This document shows positions 9,450-18,478 of a DNA stretch of 64,000 bases, piece by piece (the stretch's first letter is position 1; every line of letters begins with the position of its first letter). This DNA comes from Flavilitoribacter nigricans DSM 23189 = NBRC 102662. Its GTDB lineage: Bacteria; Bacteroidota; Bacteroidia; Chitinophagales; Saprospiraceae. The stretch spans positions 62,001-126,000 of the forward strand of contig NZ_PDUD01000018.1 of the NCBI RefSeq assembly GCF_002646595.1. The letters are read 5' to 3'. Both the position numbers and the translations under genes were made by a program. The notes below the pieces were generated by a model. That model ran no database searches. It worked only from the letters and a program-made list of their open reading frames with translations, and was not told the DNA's origin.

Positions 9450-10388
9450 TTAGGGTAAGGTGAAACGTACGCCAAATCTGGCGTCTACACTTTCCAGGCT
9501 ACCCAGACGGATCAGGCCGTCGCCGTTGTTAAAGGCATTTACATTGCAGGTCATGGGCTCAAGGGCGATCGCGGTGCGATAGGGAGGAGTGAAAACCTGT
9601 AGGAAATTGTATTTATTATCTCCGGTTTCCTGCCAATAGCGCATTTTTCCCTTTTCGCCGTGGACGTACACGGATGCTTCCACCCGATCGTCGCGGAGGG
9701 CAAAGCAGTTATCCAGCGTGGTGCCTCCTAATGTTTTGAGTTCGGCAAACTGGTCGTAATCGTAGCGTTTCCCGTTGGGCAACATTCGCTGATCGATGGC
9801 CACCAGTTCGCAGGGCGGGAACTGGAGTTCCAGTTGATCGACTTTTTCGCCCAGATTGAAATAAGGGTGCCAGCCGAAGCCGACGGGGATATCCTGTTCA
9901 CCATCATTCTGGAAAGCCATCAGAACAGTAAGTTGATTACGCTGATCGATGGAAAACTGGATGTTGAACGTAAATGGAAAGGGATAGGCCGGGTTATCTC
10001 CGGCATTTTGGTATTCACAGCCGATGGTAGCTCCTTCGGGGCTTAATTCGACCTGGGTGATCCGCATCGGTTCTTTAGCGCCGAAACCATGGAGGGCGTT
10101 GTTGGTGGCCGGGTCATTGATCGGGAACTGGTACGATTGCCCGTCCCATTCGTAAGTGCCGTCTTCCAGGCGGTTCGGGAATGGAAACAATACCACGTTT
10201 TTGGACCAGCGATTGCTGTCCATTTCCTGCGGGGTCTGGTAACCGTCCAGAATGGAAATGCCTTCAAAAACGAGATCCAGTACACAAGCTCCGTGGCCGG
10301 GTACCAATTCCAGCCGGTTTTTTCCATCCGGACTGCTCAAAGTGTGTTTCTCCCATTTTCCGAATGGGCTGATCTGGTGTTGATACAT
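9450..10388 (-). CDS. Aldose 1-epimerase (mutarotase)
   Basis: A 312-residue GalM-type mutarotase that interconverts alpha and beta anomers of aldoses such as glucose; cytoplasmic, with no signal peptide seen. The family motifs are an early substrate-binding segment, NALHGFG with its His, the catalytic-His motif GFGWHPYFNL, and a late acidic segment ALEPMTCNVNAFNNG that should hold the catalytic base. It follows the trehalase gene on the same strand after 69 bases. GH37 trehalases release one glucose in the inverted anomer, so a mutarotase fits as a partner, although the two proteins probably act in different compartments. ATG at 10388. Confidence 0.88.
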   Translation of the reverse strand: MYQHQISPFGKWEKHTLSSPDGKNRLELVPGHGACVLDLVFEGISILDGYQTPQEMDSNRWSKNVVLFPFPNRLEDGTYEWDGQSYQFPINDPATNNALHGFGAKEPMRITQVELSPEGATIGCEYQNAGDNPAYPFPFTFNIQFSIDQRNQLTVLMAFQNDGEQDIPVGFGWHPYFNLGEKVDQLELQFPPCELVAIDQRMLPNGKRYDYDQFAELKTLGGTTLDNCFALRDDRVEASVYVHGEKGKMRYWQETGDNKYNFLQVFTPPYRTAIALEPMTCNVNAFNNGDGLIRLGSLESVDARFGVRFTLP

Positions 10389-10457
10389 GCTTTAATTTTT
10401 CAGTGCTCGGCGCTGGCCTTCCATCCCATCGTTTGACGGAGAAAGGCTGAGCTTGGC

Positions 10458-12059
10458 CTAATTTTCCAGTGTTGTAGGTGATTCCTGCAATAGTCGCAAT
10501 AATACGCCATTTGTCCATCCAAAGCCATCCTGGACCGGATATTCTCCACCGCCGGCTTCCAGGCTCATATCGAGTACATTGTATTTCTCGACCATTTTTC
10601 CGGTATGCTTATAGACCCGTACATTGAGATCCACCCAGCGTTCTTTAATGGTATCGGCGAGGTCATTCCGGCCGTAATTCCGTAAGCCTTTGATGGTGAT
10701 CCACTGCAGGGGTGCCCAACCGTTGGGCGCATCCCATTGCTGACCGGTATTGGTGAGGGTGCTCACCACGCCGCCTGGTTTCAGAAAATCCGACTGTACG
10801 ATCTGGGCTACCTGCTCGGCCATTTCCGGTTCGGCCATACCGAAGAACAGCGGGTACAGACCGGCGAGGGAAGGCGTGGCGGTAAAGGCGTCTTTTACAA
10901 AATTATAGTCCATAAAAAATCCCAGCTCGGGGTTCCAGCAATACCGGATCAGGTTGTCCCGTCGTTGCTGGGCGCGCTGGGCGAAGAGATCGGCTTCGTC
11001 CTGCTGCCCGTTCTCGGCGTAAGCCTGTTGCAATTGCAGCTCCAGGTTGTAGAGCAGTGCATTCAGATCCACGGGAATGATCTCGGTAGTCTGGATCGTA
11101 TTCAGGGTTTGCCCGTCGGCGAGCCAGCGACTGCTGAAATCCCAGCCCGACTCGCAGGCTGCCCGCAGGTCGGAATAGATCTCCTGGGGTGTTCTTTGCT
11201 CGTTTTCTTTGGCGGTTTCCACATCGTCCCGGTACATTTCAGCCCGTGGACGTTCGCCCTCATCCCAATAGCGGTTGAGGATACTGCCGTCTTTGAGCCG
11301 CACTACGTGTTTGCGGGCCGGATTGGCATTGGAAACGTCTTCCATGCCGTTCATCCAGAAAGCGTATTCTTTTTCCAGAGCCGGCAAATAATTCACCCGT
11401 ACGGATGGTCCTTTTTCCCCGGCGAGCAGGTCCACCATGGCGGCAAAAAAAGGCGGCTGGGACCGGGTCAGAAAGTAGGTGCGGTTGCCGTTGGGAATAA
11501 AGCCGATGGTATCGATCAGATAGGCAAAATTGTCGATCATATTTTCGATCATGTCCACCTTGCCGGCGCTTTGCAGTCCCAGCATGGTGAAATAACTATC
11601 CCAGTAGTAGATCTCTCCGAAGCGGCCGCCGGGCACGATATAGGAGTTGGGCAATGGGATGAGCGTCCCCGGTTCTACATCATCCGGTTCGCGGGTAAGT
11701 ACCGGCCACAGGGCGTTGATGTGTTCGGCGGCGCTGCGGCTGGTATCGGCCTTAAAATTGGTGCTGTATTGGTGGGGCAGCTCAAAATGTTCCAGGACGA
11801 AAGCTTCCAGGTCAAAATCTGCTTCCTGCTTTGCCTCCTGGTAGTCGGCTACGATTTTAGTTGGTGCCATCTTTGGGCTGCAGTCTACAAAAGTTTTTCC
11901 GTCGGGAAATACGGCGGCCATCTGCACGTCGACGAATAATTCACCGTAGAGTGCTTCGGGCGACTGGAGTCCCGTCAGCGGTGCTGAGGTATCCGGTGCT
12001 ACATTTTGCCGGCAGGCCGTAAAAAAGAGAATGAACAAAAAGCCATAGATAATACGCAT
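10458..12059 (-). CDS. treA: Trehalase lipoprotein (GH37)
   Basis: A 533-residue alpha,alpha-trehalase that hydrolyses trehalose to two glucoses. The N-terminus MRIIYGFLFILFFTAC carries a lipobox with Cys at residue 16, so the enzyme is probably anchored in the periplasm or at the surface. Both trehalase signatures are present: PGGRFGEIYYWDSYFTMLGL and QWDAPNGWAPLQW. The segments GWDFSSRW and GGGEYPVQDGFGWTNGV should contain the catalytic acid and base. Length is in the normal range for GH37. It heads a two-gene unit with the mutarotase and is divergent from an MFS transporter gene, which might carry the sugar or its product (inference). ATG at 12059. Confidence 0.92.
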   Translation of the reverse strand: MRIIYGFLFILFFTACRQNVAPDTSAPLTGLQSPEALYGELFVDVQMAAVFPDGKTFVDCSPKMAPTKIVADYQEAKQEADFDLEAFVLEHFELPHQYSTNFKADTSRSAAEHINALWPVLTREPDDVEPGTLIPLPNSYIVPGGRFGEIYYWDSYFTMLGLQSAGKVDMIENMIDNFAYLIDTIGFIPNGNRTYFLTRSQPPFFAAMVDLLAGEKGPSVRVNYLPALEKEYAFWMNGMEDVSNANPARKHVVRLKDGSILNRYWDEGERPRAEMYRDDVETAKENEQRTPQEIYSDLRAACESGWDFSSRWLADGQTLNTIQTTEIIPVDLNALLYNLELQLQQAYAENGQQDEADLFAQRAQQRRDNLIRYCWNPELGFFMDYNFVKDAFTATPSLAGLYPLFFGMAEPEMAEQVAQIVQSDFLKPGGVVSTLTNTGQQWDAPNGWAPLQWITIKGLRNYGRNDLADTIKERWVDLNVRVYKHTGKMVEKYNVLDMSLEAGGGEYPVQDGFGWTNGVLLRLLQESPTTLEN

Positions 12060-12168
12060 AATCGAAATTTTGAATTATGGGCTTAGCAACTAAACGTCGG
12101 GTTAAGGTGTTAACATGGCTTATTCCCTTCCGGGAAAAAACGCCGTTCTGTTTCTGGTCTGATCCGAC

Positions 12169-12176
12169 CAAAGGTA
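12169..12176 (-). promoter_or_regulatory. Candidate -7 promoter box for trehalase gene
   Basis: The minus strand reads TACCTTTG, an exact TAnnTTTG Bacteroidota -7 box, 110 bases before the trehalase ATG. No convincing -33 element was found. TGGTC (12155-12159) and GACCA (12166-12170) form a small dyad next to it that could be an operator shared with the divergent MFS gene. Confidence 0.35.
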
Positions 12177-12195
12177 CACATCAAAACAATATTCC

Positions 12196-13359
12196 ATGGG
12201 GAAAATGGTAAAAATCACACTTTTGCTGGCGAGTACATTGACCGTGATGGCCGGCGCGGCCATTGCCCCGGCATTGCCGACGATCAGCGTGCATTTTGCC
12301 GAGGTTCCCCGGGTCGACTTACTGACCAAACTGCTGCTTACCCTGCCGGCGCTTTTCATTGCGCTCTTTTCCCCGGTGATCGGTTATCTGCTGGACCGTT
12401 TCGGGAAAATGAGCATATTCCAGGCGAGTATGCTGTTGTACATCGTGGCGGGCTCGGCCGGTTTTGTGCTTTCCAGCCTGCCGCTGCTGCTGGTAAGCCG
12501 AGCGTTGCTGGGCATCGCCGTAGCGGGAGTGATGACCACCGCGGTCACCCTGGCGGGAGATTATTTCGAAGGAGAAGAACGGAATAAATTTCTTGGTACC
12601 CAGGCGGCGGTGATGGCATTCGGAGGCACGGTATTTGTTACTTTTTCCGGTCTGCTGGCCGATTTCGGTTGGCGCTTTCCCTTCCTGATCTATACCCTGG
12701 CGCTTCCCGTTTTGATTTTGGTTCGATTCTATCTGACCGAACCCGAAGTTTCGGATGAGCAAAAGCAGGATGCTCTAAATGGCAATAAAAGCCTGGGAGA
12801 TAAAGTTCCGGCCCTGATCCTCATCTACGCGACGGCTTTTCTGGGCATGGTAGCCTTTTATCTCATTCCCGTACAATCACCCTTTCTGCTTAAGGAGATC
12901 GGCGCCGAGCGACCTTCCATGCAGAGTGTGGGCCTGGTGCTGGCCACCATTATGGCGGCCCTCATGGCGCAGAACTACGCCAGATTGCTCCGGTTCTTAG
13001 GCTATCGGGGTATTTTTGCCTTCTGTTTCGGTATTATGGCAGTGGGTTTTATCATAACGGCTACGGCCGGGCAGTACTACCAGGCGGTGATCGGTCTTTT
13101 TCTCGCCGGCGGCGGTGCCGGACTACTGATGCCCAACTCCAATACCTGGCTCATGCAACTGTCTCCGCCCAGTATGCGCGGGCGTTTCATGGGGGCTATG
13201 ACTATGGCTATCTTTCTCGGACAATTTTTTTCCCCGGTATTTTTCCAACCTCTGGTGCGAATTCAGGGTTTACAAGGTGCGCACCTCACCGGAGGGCTCT
13301 TCTTACTGGGTATGGCGGTCCTGTACGTGATTAACGGGATCTACCAGGCCAGAAAATGA
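12196..13359 (+). CDS. MFS transporter
   Basis: A 387-residue major facilitator with about twelve membrane helices. The loop after helix 2 reads GYLLDRFGK, the MFS motif A (GxLxDRxGR/K), and helix 4 follows as LLLVSRALLGIAVAGVMT. A second-half equivalent loop is present near residue 265. It starts divergently from the trehalase gene with a 136-base gap. The substrate cannot be read from the sequence; general drug/sugar exporters of this type are common in Bacteroidota. ATG at 12196; no ribosome binding site of note. Confidence 0.85.
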   Translation: MGKMVKITLLLASTLTVMAGAAIAPALPTISVHFAEVPRVDLLTKLLLTLPALFIALFSPVIGYLLDRFGKMSIFQASMLLYIVAGSAGFVLSSLPLLLVSRALLGIAVAGVMTTAVTLAGDYFEGEERNKFLGTQAAVMAFGGTVFVTFSGLLADFGWRFPFLIYTLALPVLILVRFYLTEPEVSDEQKQDALNGNKSLGDKVPALILIYATAFLGMVAFYLIPVQSPFLLKEIGAERPSMQSVGLVLATIMAALMAQNYARLLRFLGYRGIFAFCFGIMAVGFIITATAGQYYQAVIGLFLAGGGAGLLMPNSNTWLMQLSPPSMRGRFMGAMTMAIFLGQFFSPVFFQPLVRIQGLQGAHLTGGLFLLGMAVLYVINGIYQARK

Positions 13360-13477
13360 TCTGCGGATAACCTGTCGAAAATCATCGCATTTGGTGATGA
13401 TGATGGTTTTGGCGAAAGGAAATAATCGGTAAATTTACAGGAAGTGCATGCGCAATCCCTAACTATAAACTGTACTT

Positions 13478-13503
13478 AAATTGGTTGGCTTCCCCACCAA
13501 TTT
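13478..13503. other. Small dyad upstream of 134-residue protein
   Basis: AAATTGGTTGG and CCACCAATTT form a near-perfect stem (one unpaired base) with a short loop, 27 bases before the ATG at 13530. A second short palindrome GTAAATTTAC lies at 13429-13438. These could be an operator or the terminator of the MFS gene; no T-run supports the latter. Confidence 0.3.
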
Positions 13504-13529
13504 GACGTCGGTATAAAAAACTTCCTCTT

Positions 13530-13934
13530 ATGAAAAACACCATCCAAAGACCGGGAAAATCGGAAGTTGTTCTTTTTCATACTCATTATGATGCCAACGA
13601 TTCCTTTGACCAATTCCTGGACGTTTTGTTCTACCGGGAAATGAAGTATTTTGCCAGTGATCTGCTCGAAAAGGGGCTGAGCCCGGATGAGATCCAACAG
13701 GCCGTCAGCCGGGCCATGCTGGTCGGTAAAACGGCCGGCCTCAATCTCCGACAGCATTTTACCATTGTCTACACCCAATACCGGGGCGGTCTCATGAAGG
13801 ATTGTAAATTGTCCAAACTGGGTTACGCCATGGTTTTGCTCAATGCAAGTGCCAGCAGCCCGATGGTGGCTAACTGGCAAATGCAGGTCCTGGACCATTT
13901 CTTTCAAAGTGAAAATGATACCCTGAATCACTGA
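13530..13934 (+). CDS. Hypothetical 134-residue protein
   Basis: A small soluble protein I do not recognise. It has no signal peptide or membrane helix. It is mixed alpha/beta by eye, with a helical middle (SDLLEKGLSPDEIQQAVSRA) and an HTHYD motif near residue 17. The conserved-looking start KxTIQRPGKSEVVLFH and codon use like its neighbours suggest a real gene. It is convergent with the next gene: its TGA ends at 13934 and the opposite stop begins at 13935, leaving no gap. The function is unknown. Confidence 0.65.
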   Translation: MKNTIQRPGKSEVVLFHTHYDANDSFDQFLDVLFYREMKYFASDLLEKGLSPDEIQQAVSRAMLVGKTAGLNLRQHFTIVYTQYRGGLMKDCKLSKLGYAMVLLNASASSPMVANWQMQVLDHFFQSENDTLNH

Positions 13935-14435
13935 TCAGCGAAAATCACCGAAAATAATTTTCGCAGTCGCTTTCCCGGATTCTTTGGGGAGGGACGCACA
14001 GGTTTGTTGTACACAACGACGAATAACGTTGTGGATACAGCCTTTAGCCGGTGCGCTAACTTCACAGCGCATCATGCAATCTACGGCAAAGCTCGGCATA
14101 CCCTCTTTAATAGAACGATCGCCTTCGATCAGCGGGATACTAACGGAAGAAACGGTAGTACCATTCGTAAAGCGACCGAGAATGGTATAATAAGTGCCAG
14201 CCTCATCTTCAGCTTCCACCAAGGCGGCTTCCGTAACCCAGGCGGAGGCATTTTCCGCAATGGCTAAAACGAAAGCATCGAGACTTTCTTCAGAATGGAT
14301 AGCGTAATCCTGACCCTGATAAGTTACAGAGAGATCAAAAGGAAGGGTAGGGGACGTGACCAGGTCCTTTTCCTGCCAGGTGAAGGATACAAAGACCACA
14401 CTGACAAAGAGCAAGAGCAGCAAAATGTTTTTCAT
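13935..14435 (-). CDS. Hypothetical secreted Cys-containing protein
   Basis: A 166-residue protein of unknown function. I start at ATG 14435 because it begins a clear signal peptide (MKNILLLLLFVSVVFVSFTW). The frame is open to a TTG at 14501, but that would bury the signal sequence. The mature part is acidic, with a C-terminal cluster of five cysteines (CMMRCEVSAPAKGCIHNVIR, then RCVQQTC) that suggests disulfides or metal binding. No lipobox is seen. It is convergent with the gene at 13530, stop codon to stop codon. Confidence 0.6.
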   Translation of the reverse strand: MKNILLLLLFVSVVFVSFTWQEKDLVTSPTLPFDLSVTYQGQDYAIHSEESLDAFVLAIAENASAWVTEAALVEAEDEAGTYYTILGRFTNGTTVSSVSIPLIEGDRSIKEGMPSFAVDCMMRCEVSAPAKGCIHNVIRRCVQQTCASLPKESGKATAKIIFGDFR

Positions 14436-14623
14436 ACCGTCTAGAGTTTTAAAGGTTAACGCGTTATTTATCAGTAGATAAAATAGGTCGAAAACCTTCA
14501 AATGTCCCGGAAAAAACTAGGGTTTAACGGGGTTTTAATACTTCCTTTCCGCTATTTCCCTCCAGCTTATGCCCTCTTAACATTTCTTTACAGGCTTTTC
14601 CTCGATAGCTGAATGCGCCCGAA

Positions 14624-14653
14624 ATTGTGATCGACCTGATTGCTGCTCACAAT
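14624..14653 (-). other. Inverted repeat downstream of TPR gene
   Basis: ATTGTGA (14624-14630) pairs perfectly with TCACAAT (14647-14653) around a 16-base loop, just after the TPR gene stop on the minus strand. There, TTTCGGGCGC follows, a poor T-run, so it is at best a weak terminator. The remaining gap, 14436-14668, shows no gene. Confidence 0.35.
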
Positions 14654-14668
14654 TAGAGGCTGATTTAA

Positions 14669-16861
14669 TTATTCCCTACCTTCCAGCCAGGCTCCTAGGG
14701 AGGATTGCGCTAATGGCTCTACGGCCAGATTGGGGAAAGCCGATTTGATCTTTTGGTGCTCCATAGTTTCCGGGGCACTGATCACCAAAGTGCGGATGCC
14801 CGGATCATCGGCGGAATCCAACAGGCGTTTTATACCCGTTGCTGGTGGAGCCGCCTTATCCAGCTTTTCAACAAATGTCTTCTGAGGGTGGATCCCAAGC
14901 AGATAGTTGTTCTGTTCTCCAGCGACGACATAGATCAGCAGTACTTCATCCTCAAGATAAGCCTGAATCTCCTCTAGCGATCTGGGAGGTTGGCGGGAGG
15001 ATAGTACTGCGTTGGCCAATTGCGCCGCAGCAAGTGGAGAAAGCAGTTCTTCCTTTTCTCGTTCCAATTGTTGCAGATCCGTCCGCCAGCCCTGGACTTT
15101 ATCCGAATTGGCGCTTCCGGTTTTCTGCATTTCGTTCCGGATCTGTTCCCGGTAGAATTGAATGTTGATCTCCAGGTCATTAAAGCGCCCCTGCAACGTG
15201 TCGGGCAGCGTAGCGATCTCAGACCTTAAGGTAGAAATGGCTGCTTCTTCTTTTTGCGCCATCCGGGCGCGCTCGGAAACTTGGAAGAGCGGTTGTAGGC
15301 TCCTGGGTTCCGCTGCGCTTTCGTGGCGCCAAAAAGCAACATCGGCGGACCGTTCGTAAACCGGAAAGGTGTCCTGTGCAAAAAGGACCGCGCTACCCGC
15401 AAAATGCTCCCGACGTAGCCGCTCCGCCAGTTTGATGGCCTGCAGATGGTGCTCCAGGGCCGAATTTAGGCGGGACTTATCTTCGGGCTTAGCTTTCGAC
15501 AGTTCAATCAGCGCCAGCCCCTTATCTCGCAACAGTTTAAGAGAATCCAGATTGCTAACGTTGCCGACCGGTAGGCGGAAGGCAGCGTCGTAATAACTCA
15601 GTGCCTGCTCAAAATCGCCCTGCATCGCAAAAATGGTACCCATGTGCCGGAACTTTTTGGCCATCAGCGGGTGATCGGCCCGACCCATTTCCTCATAGGC
15701 GGTAATGGATTGTTGCATATAACGGATGGCATCATCGTAGCGGCCCAGGCTGCGGTAGGCATGACTGAGGTTGTGCCAGGTGAATTCCTGGTGGTAGGGT
15801 TCCGTTTGGTGGATGGCCTCGGCTTCCTGGAGCACCTGCAGCGCATTATCGGCCTGCCCGGCTTCCAAATAGGCCAGGGCCAAATTATTGCTGCCGTCAA
15901 TCAATCGCTTGACCACCTCCTGGGAAGCAGATTGCTCCAGCAGTTTCAGATTTTTGGAACCGTATTCGATCGCCTTCTGCAGTTCTCCCTGGCGCATCCG
16001 GACGATGCAGAGGTTGTTCAGCACATTGGCTATACTGAGGGCCTCCGCATTCTCCGCATTTTCCAGGATTCCCAGGGATCTTTCGTAGTATTGGGCCGCC
16101 CGCCCCCAATCAGACCGGTCCTCGTAGAGATCGGCCAGATTGTTGAGATAGGAAGCAAAGAGATAATCCGGCTCCGTGTAGGCAATCGTCAATAGTTGGT
16201 AATTCAGCGCCAATTCGTATTGCTCCAGCTGCCGGTAAGCGACTCCGTACAGATTATACAATTCACCCCAACGGGCATCCCCCTGGGAGAGAGCAAGTTG
16301 CTGCATGCGTTTTTCCGCCCGTTTCAGATCCGGCGGTATCTCCATCCATCGGGCCAGTTTGACCCGGTTGTTGGCATTGAGTAGCAGACAGGAGACCAGC
16401 GTTTCCGATCGGTCCAGATTTTCCAGGATGGGTATGGCTTTTTCCATATACACCAGAGAACTGTCCCAGCTTCCGTAAACATAATGGAAAACTTCCGCTT
16501 TGGTCTGGTAAGCACCGGCCAGCGCTTCCGACCTTTCGTCAAGCTGGGGTGCGGCTACCGCAATGACTTCGTTCAGTGGGCCAAGCATTTTATCCAAATT
16601 GCCCCCGTAGAAATGATAGGTCGCCAGGGCTACGCCTCCGGCGGCGAAGGCTTCCCACGCTTCCGATTCCCGGTATAAAGCCTGTAATTGCTGCCGGATC
16701 CGGATGGCGGAATCCAGGGCTGGGGTTTCGGCGAGGCTGTCGGCGCGGGCTTCCCAGGTTGGGGCGGTTTTTAGAGTTATGGGGCTGGTACTTTGTGCTG
16801 TAAGTAATATTGGCAATGATAGTATCAATTGAAAATGAAGAGTTTTTAAAAAGTGGATCAT
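14669..16861 (-). CDS. Secreted TPR protein with curtailed CHAT-like tail
   Basis: A 730-residue protein. A signal peptide (1-22, ending LLTAQS) is followed by about ten tetratricopeptide-like helical pairs, for example LNNLADLYEDRSDWGRAAQY and WHNLSHAYRSLGRYDDAIRY. A coiled-coil rich in E/R/Q spans about 520-620. The last 110 residues start like the CHAT caspase-fold domain (a YLEDEVLLIYVVAGEQNNYL segment and a strand LVISAPE), but the protein ends where the catalytic His and Cys blocks would follow. TPR-CHAT proteins are usually several hundred residues longer. It is therefore either a truncated CHAT protein or a non-catalytic scaffold. No remaining CHAT half is visible in the 167 bases downstream. 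ATG at 16861. Confidence 0.75.
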   Translation of the reverse strand: MIHFLKTLHFQLILSLPILLTAQSTSPITLKTAPTWEARADSLAETPALDSAIRIRQQLQALYRESEAWEAFAAGGVALATYHFYGGNLDKMLGPLNEVIAVAAPQLDERSEALAGAYQTKAEVFHYVYGSWDSSLVYMEKAIPILENLDRSETLVSCLLLNANNRVKLARWMEIPPDLKRAEKRMQQLALSQGDARWGELYNLYGVAYRQLEQYELALNYQLLTIAYTEPDYLFASYLNNLADLYEDRSDWGRAAQYYERSLGILENAENAEALSIANVLNNLCIVRMRQGELQKAIEYGSKNLKLLEQSASQEVVKRLIDGSNNLALAYLEAGQADNALQVLQEAEAIHQTEPYHQEFTWHNLSHAYRSLGRYDDAIRYMQQSITAYEEMGRADHPLMAKKFRHMGTIFAMQGDFEQALSYYDAAFRLPVGNVSNLDSLKLLRDKGLALIELSKAKPEDKSRLNSALEHHLQAIKLAERLRREHFAGSAVLFAQDTFPVYERSADVAFWRHESAAEPRSLQPLFQVSERARMAQKEEAAISTLRSEIATLPDTLQGRFNDLEINIQFYREQIRNEMQKTGSANSDKVQGWRTDLQQLEREKEELLSPLAAAQLANAVLSSRQPPRSLEEIQAYLEDEVLLIYVVAGEQNNYLLGIHPQKTFVEKLDKAAPPATGIKRLLDSADDPGIRTLVISAPETMEHQKIKSAFPNLAVEPLAQSSLGAWLEGRE

Positions 16862-17011
16862 GACAAAATTTGATTAAAGAATAGAGTGCAGATTTTCAAT
16901 TCACAATAGGATAAAGTTATACGGTTTTTAGCACGATGATTTTACTCTAATTTCTATTGAGATTTTTCGACGCTTCAACTCACAGCTATTTTACTTTTAT
17001 AATCTTTGATT

Positions 17012-17464
17012 TTATGAGGAGTTATCTTCCTTAATTTTTAGTTTGGCTTTTTTTACTTTTAGATCAGCATCTATTTTTTTTAATTTATCTGCAGACACAA
17101 TCGAAAATTGCTCTAATATAAATATGCCGTGGTTTTCTACTTGCTGTTTATATGTTGCCTTACCTTCGGGATATGGAATATTTTTAAATGTTACATATCC
17201 AATAGTTTCCGTATGGATATCCTCAGATGGAATATTGTATAAGAAAAAATCAGCAGGGCAACCTGATCTAACTTGTGTATATTCAGGGTCTTTAAATGGC
17301 ACAATTACTTCAATTACCCCTTCAAAATAAATATATAACTTTTCAATATTTGGTTCTTTTGGCCATTTCCAGTTTATTGTTCGAATTGTGACGTCAATAT
17401 GAGGATCGGCAGCAGTGATATTTGTAACTTCTATAGGTGCTTTTTTCCAATTTATACTTGGCAT
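17012..17464 (-). CDS. Hypothetical 150-residue protein in AT-rich patch
   Basis: I do not recognise this protein. It lacks a signal peptide, begins PSINWKKAPIEVTNI, is rich in beta-strand-like segments, and ends in a Lys-rich helix (KLKKIDADLKVKKAKLKIKE). The coding DNA is much richer in A/T than the genes around it, as is the next gene, with which it shares strand and a 62-base gap. That suggests recent joint acquisition. ATG at 17464. It could be a small companion of the ricin-like protein upstream; no function can be stated. Confidence 0.55.
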   Translation of the reverse strand: MPSINWKKAPIEVTNITAADPHIDVTIRTINWKWPKEPNIEKLYIYFEGVIEVIVPFKDPEYTQVRSGCPADFFLYNIPSEDIHTETIGYVTFKNIPYPEGKATYKQQVENHGIFILEQFSIVSADKLKKIDADLKVKKAKLKIKEDNSS

Positions 17465-17526
17465 AAGTTTTGAATATTATGGTTAAATTCAAATGAAATT
17501 TTCTACACTTAAGATTTGGGGAAGTA

Positions 17527-18015
17527 TCAGATTGTTGGAATAAAAGGAATCAACTGCCATTGCTGCGAATCAGTACCATTGTCATTCCAGGTTCCTATTC
17601 CATTTCCATTGCTAACACTTTTTCTTGCATCCCAAACCTGATCATCTTGCTTAAAGGGGGAGCGAATGGTAATAAAAGGATTTGTACCTTCATCCCACCA
17701 ACAAATGTTCCATAAGAAGTTATTATCTATTTCATTCGTGGTGTTAGAAAGCTTGGGATCCTTCAATTGAAGGTATTCATTTTCACCATTGTAAACTATG
17801 GCCTTATTAACAAAAGCTGAATATATTAGCAATCCCGCTGATTTTAAAATAAAATTATTTTCGGTTGATGATGGTACATGAAAGGATATTTGCCATTGAA
17901 AAGCGGCTTCAGTCTGATCAAATTTACCAAGACTAACTGCGAAGTTACTATTGGCATTTGGGTCTACGCATATGGAAAGCGTTCGGTTTGATTTGTTTGC
18001 AATTCTAAAGATCAT
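17527..18015 (-). CDS. Ricin-type beta-trefoil-like protein
   Basis: A 162-residue protein with no signal peptide. The C-terminal part reads VWDARKSVSNGNGIGTWNDN followed by GTDSQQWQL, which matches the QxW repeat of ricin-B carbohydrate-binding folds. An earlier, weaker repeat unit (NNFLWNICWWDE) is present. A full trefoil needs three units, so this is a partial or diverged one. The family usually binds glycans and is common in toxins and secreted hydrolases; here it is alone. The gene is AT-rich and precedes the unknown gene at 17012-17464 on the same strand. The fold assignment is moderate, the function inferred only. Confidence 0.55.
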   Translation of the reverse strand: MIFRIANKSNRTLSICVDPNANSNFAVSLGKFDQTEAAFQWQISFHVPSSTENNFILKSAGLLIYSAFVNKAIVYNGENEYLQLKDPKLSNTTNEIDNNFLWNICWWDEGTNPFITIRSPFKQDDQVWDARKSVSNGNGIGTWNDNGTDSQQWQLIPFIPTI

Positions 18016-18478
18016 ATTGTATCGTCTTGAATAGTTAACAAAAAATAGAAAATCAATTAAATTTCGTTTTTATAAAATAGTTTGAGTGTTTCTTTGTATG
18101 ATTCCAAATTATCGACAAAGCAATATTAGGAAGCTATTCATTTATATGTAAGGACAAGTTTTAACAATTGTTTTTTATTATGAAGATGTTATTTTTTTTT
18201 CTTTTATAAACTATTGTTGTGTAGTGATTTACAATTTTTTTTCATAAAAATATTGTTTCAAAAAAATCAACATCTTTCAAATAAAAAAAATAGCTTTTTA
18301 TATATCTATCAATAACAATTTATATCAAACCTTTTTAATTTTGCAAGGCGGGCTTAAAAGTGTTCTCTTCATAACATTTCTCTAGTCAAAGTCCTATTGT
18401 CTGATCTGTAAGAGTTATGTAGTATGAATATTTTTAAAATTTGCATGCCACGGACTTATTTTTAAAAACTCAAAAACC
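18016..18478. other. AT-rich divergent intergenic region
   Basis: 463 bases between the ricin-like gene and the SIR2-like gene, strongly A/T-rich with long T and A runs at 18170-18260. It contains the promoter box given separately at 18336. No open frame of note and no strong hairpin were seen. The base composition matches the two preceding genes rather than the following one. Confidence 0.5.
18336..18343 (+). promoter_or_regulatory. Candidate -7 promoter box for SIR2-nSTAND operon
   Basis: TAATTTTG is an exact TAnnTTTG box, 136 bases upstream of the SIR2-like gene. A TTTA at 18319-18322 is too close for a standard -33 element. It is the only exact box in this gap on the plus strand. Confidence 0.4.

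Noticed and set aside
10737-11939. Plus-strand open frame of 400 codons opposite trehalase
   Set aside because: The minus strand carries both trehalase signatures and a lipobox. The opposite reading has no recognisable family and poor composition.
18016-18478. Possible attachment site or small RNA in the AT-rich gap
   Set aside because: No integrase, tRNA end, direct repeat or stable hairpin was found to support either.
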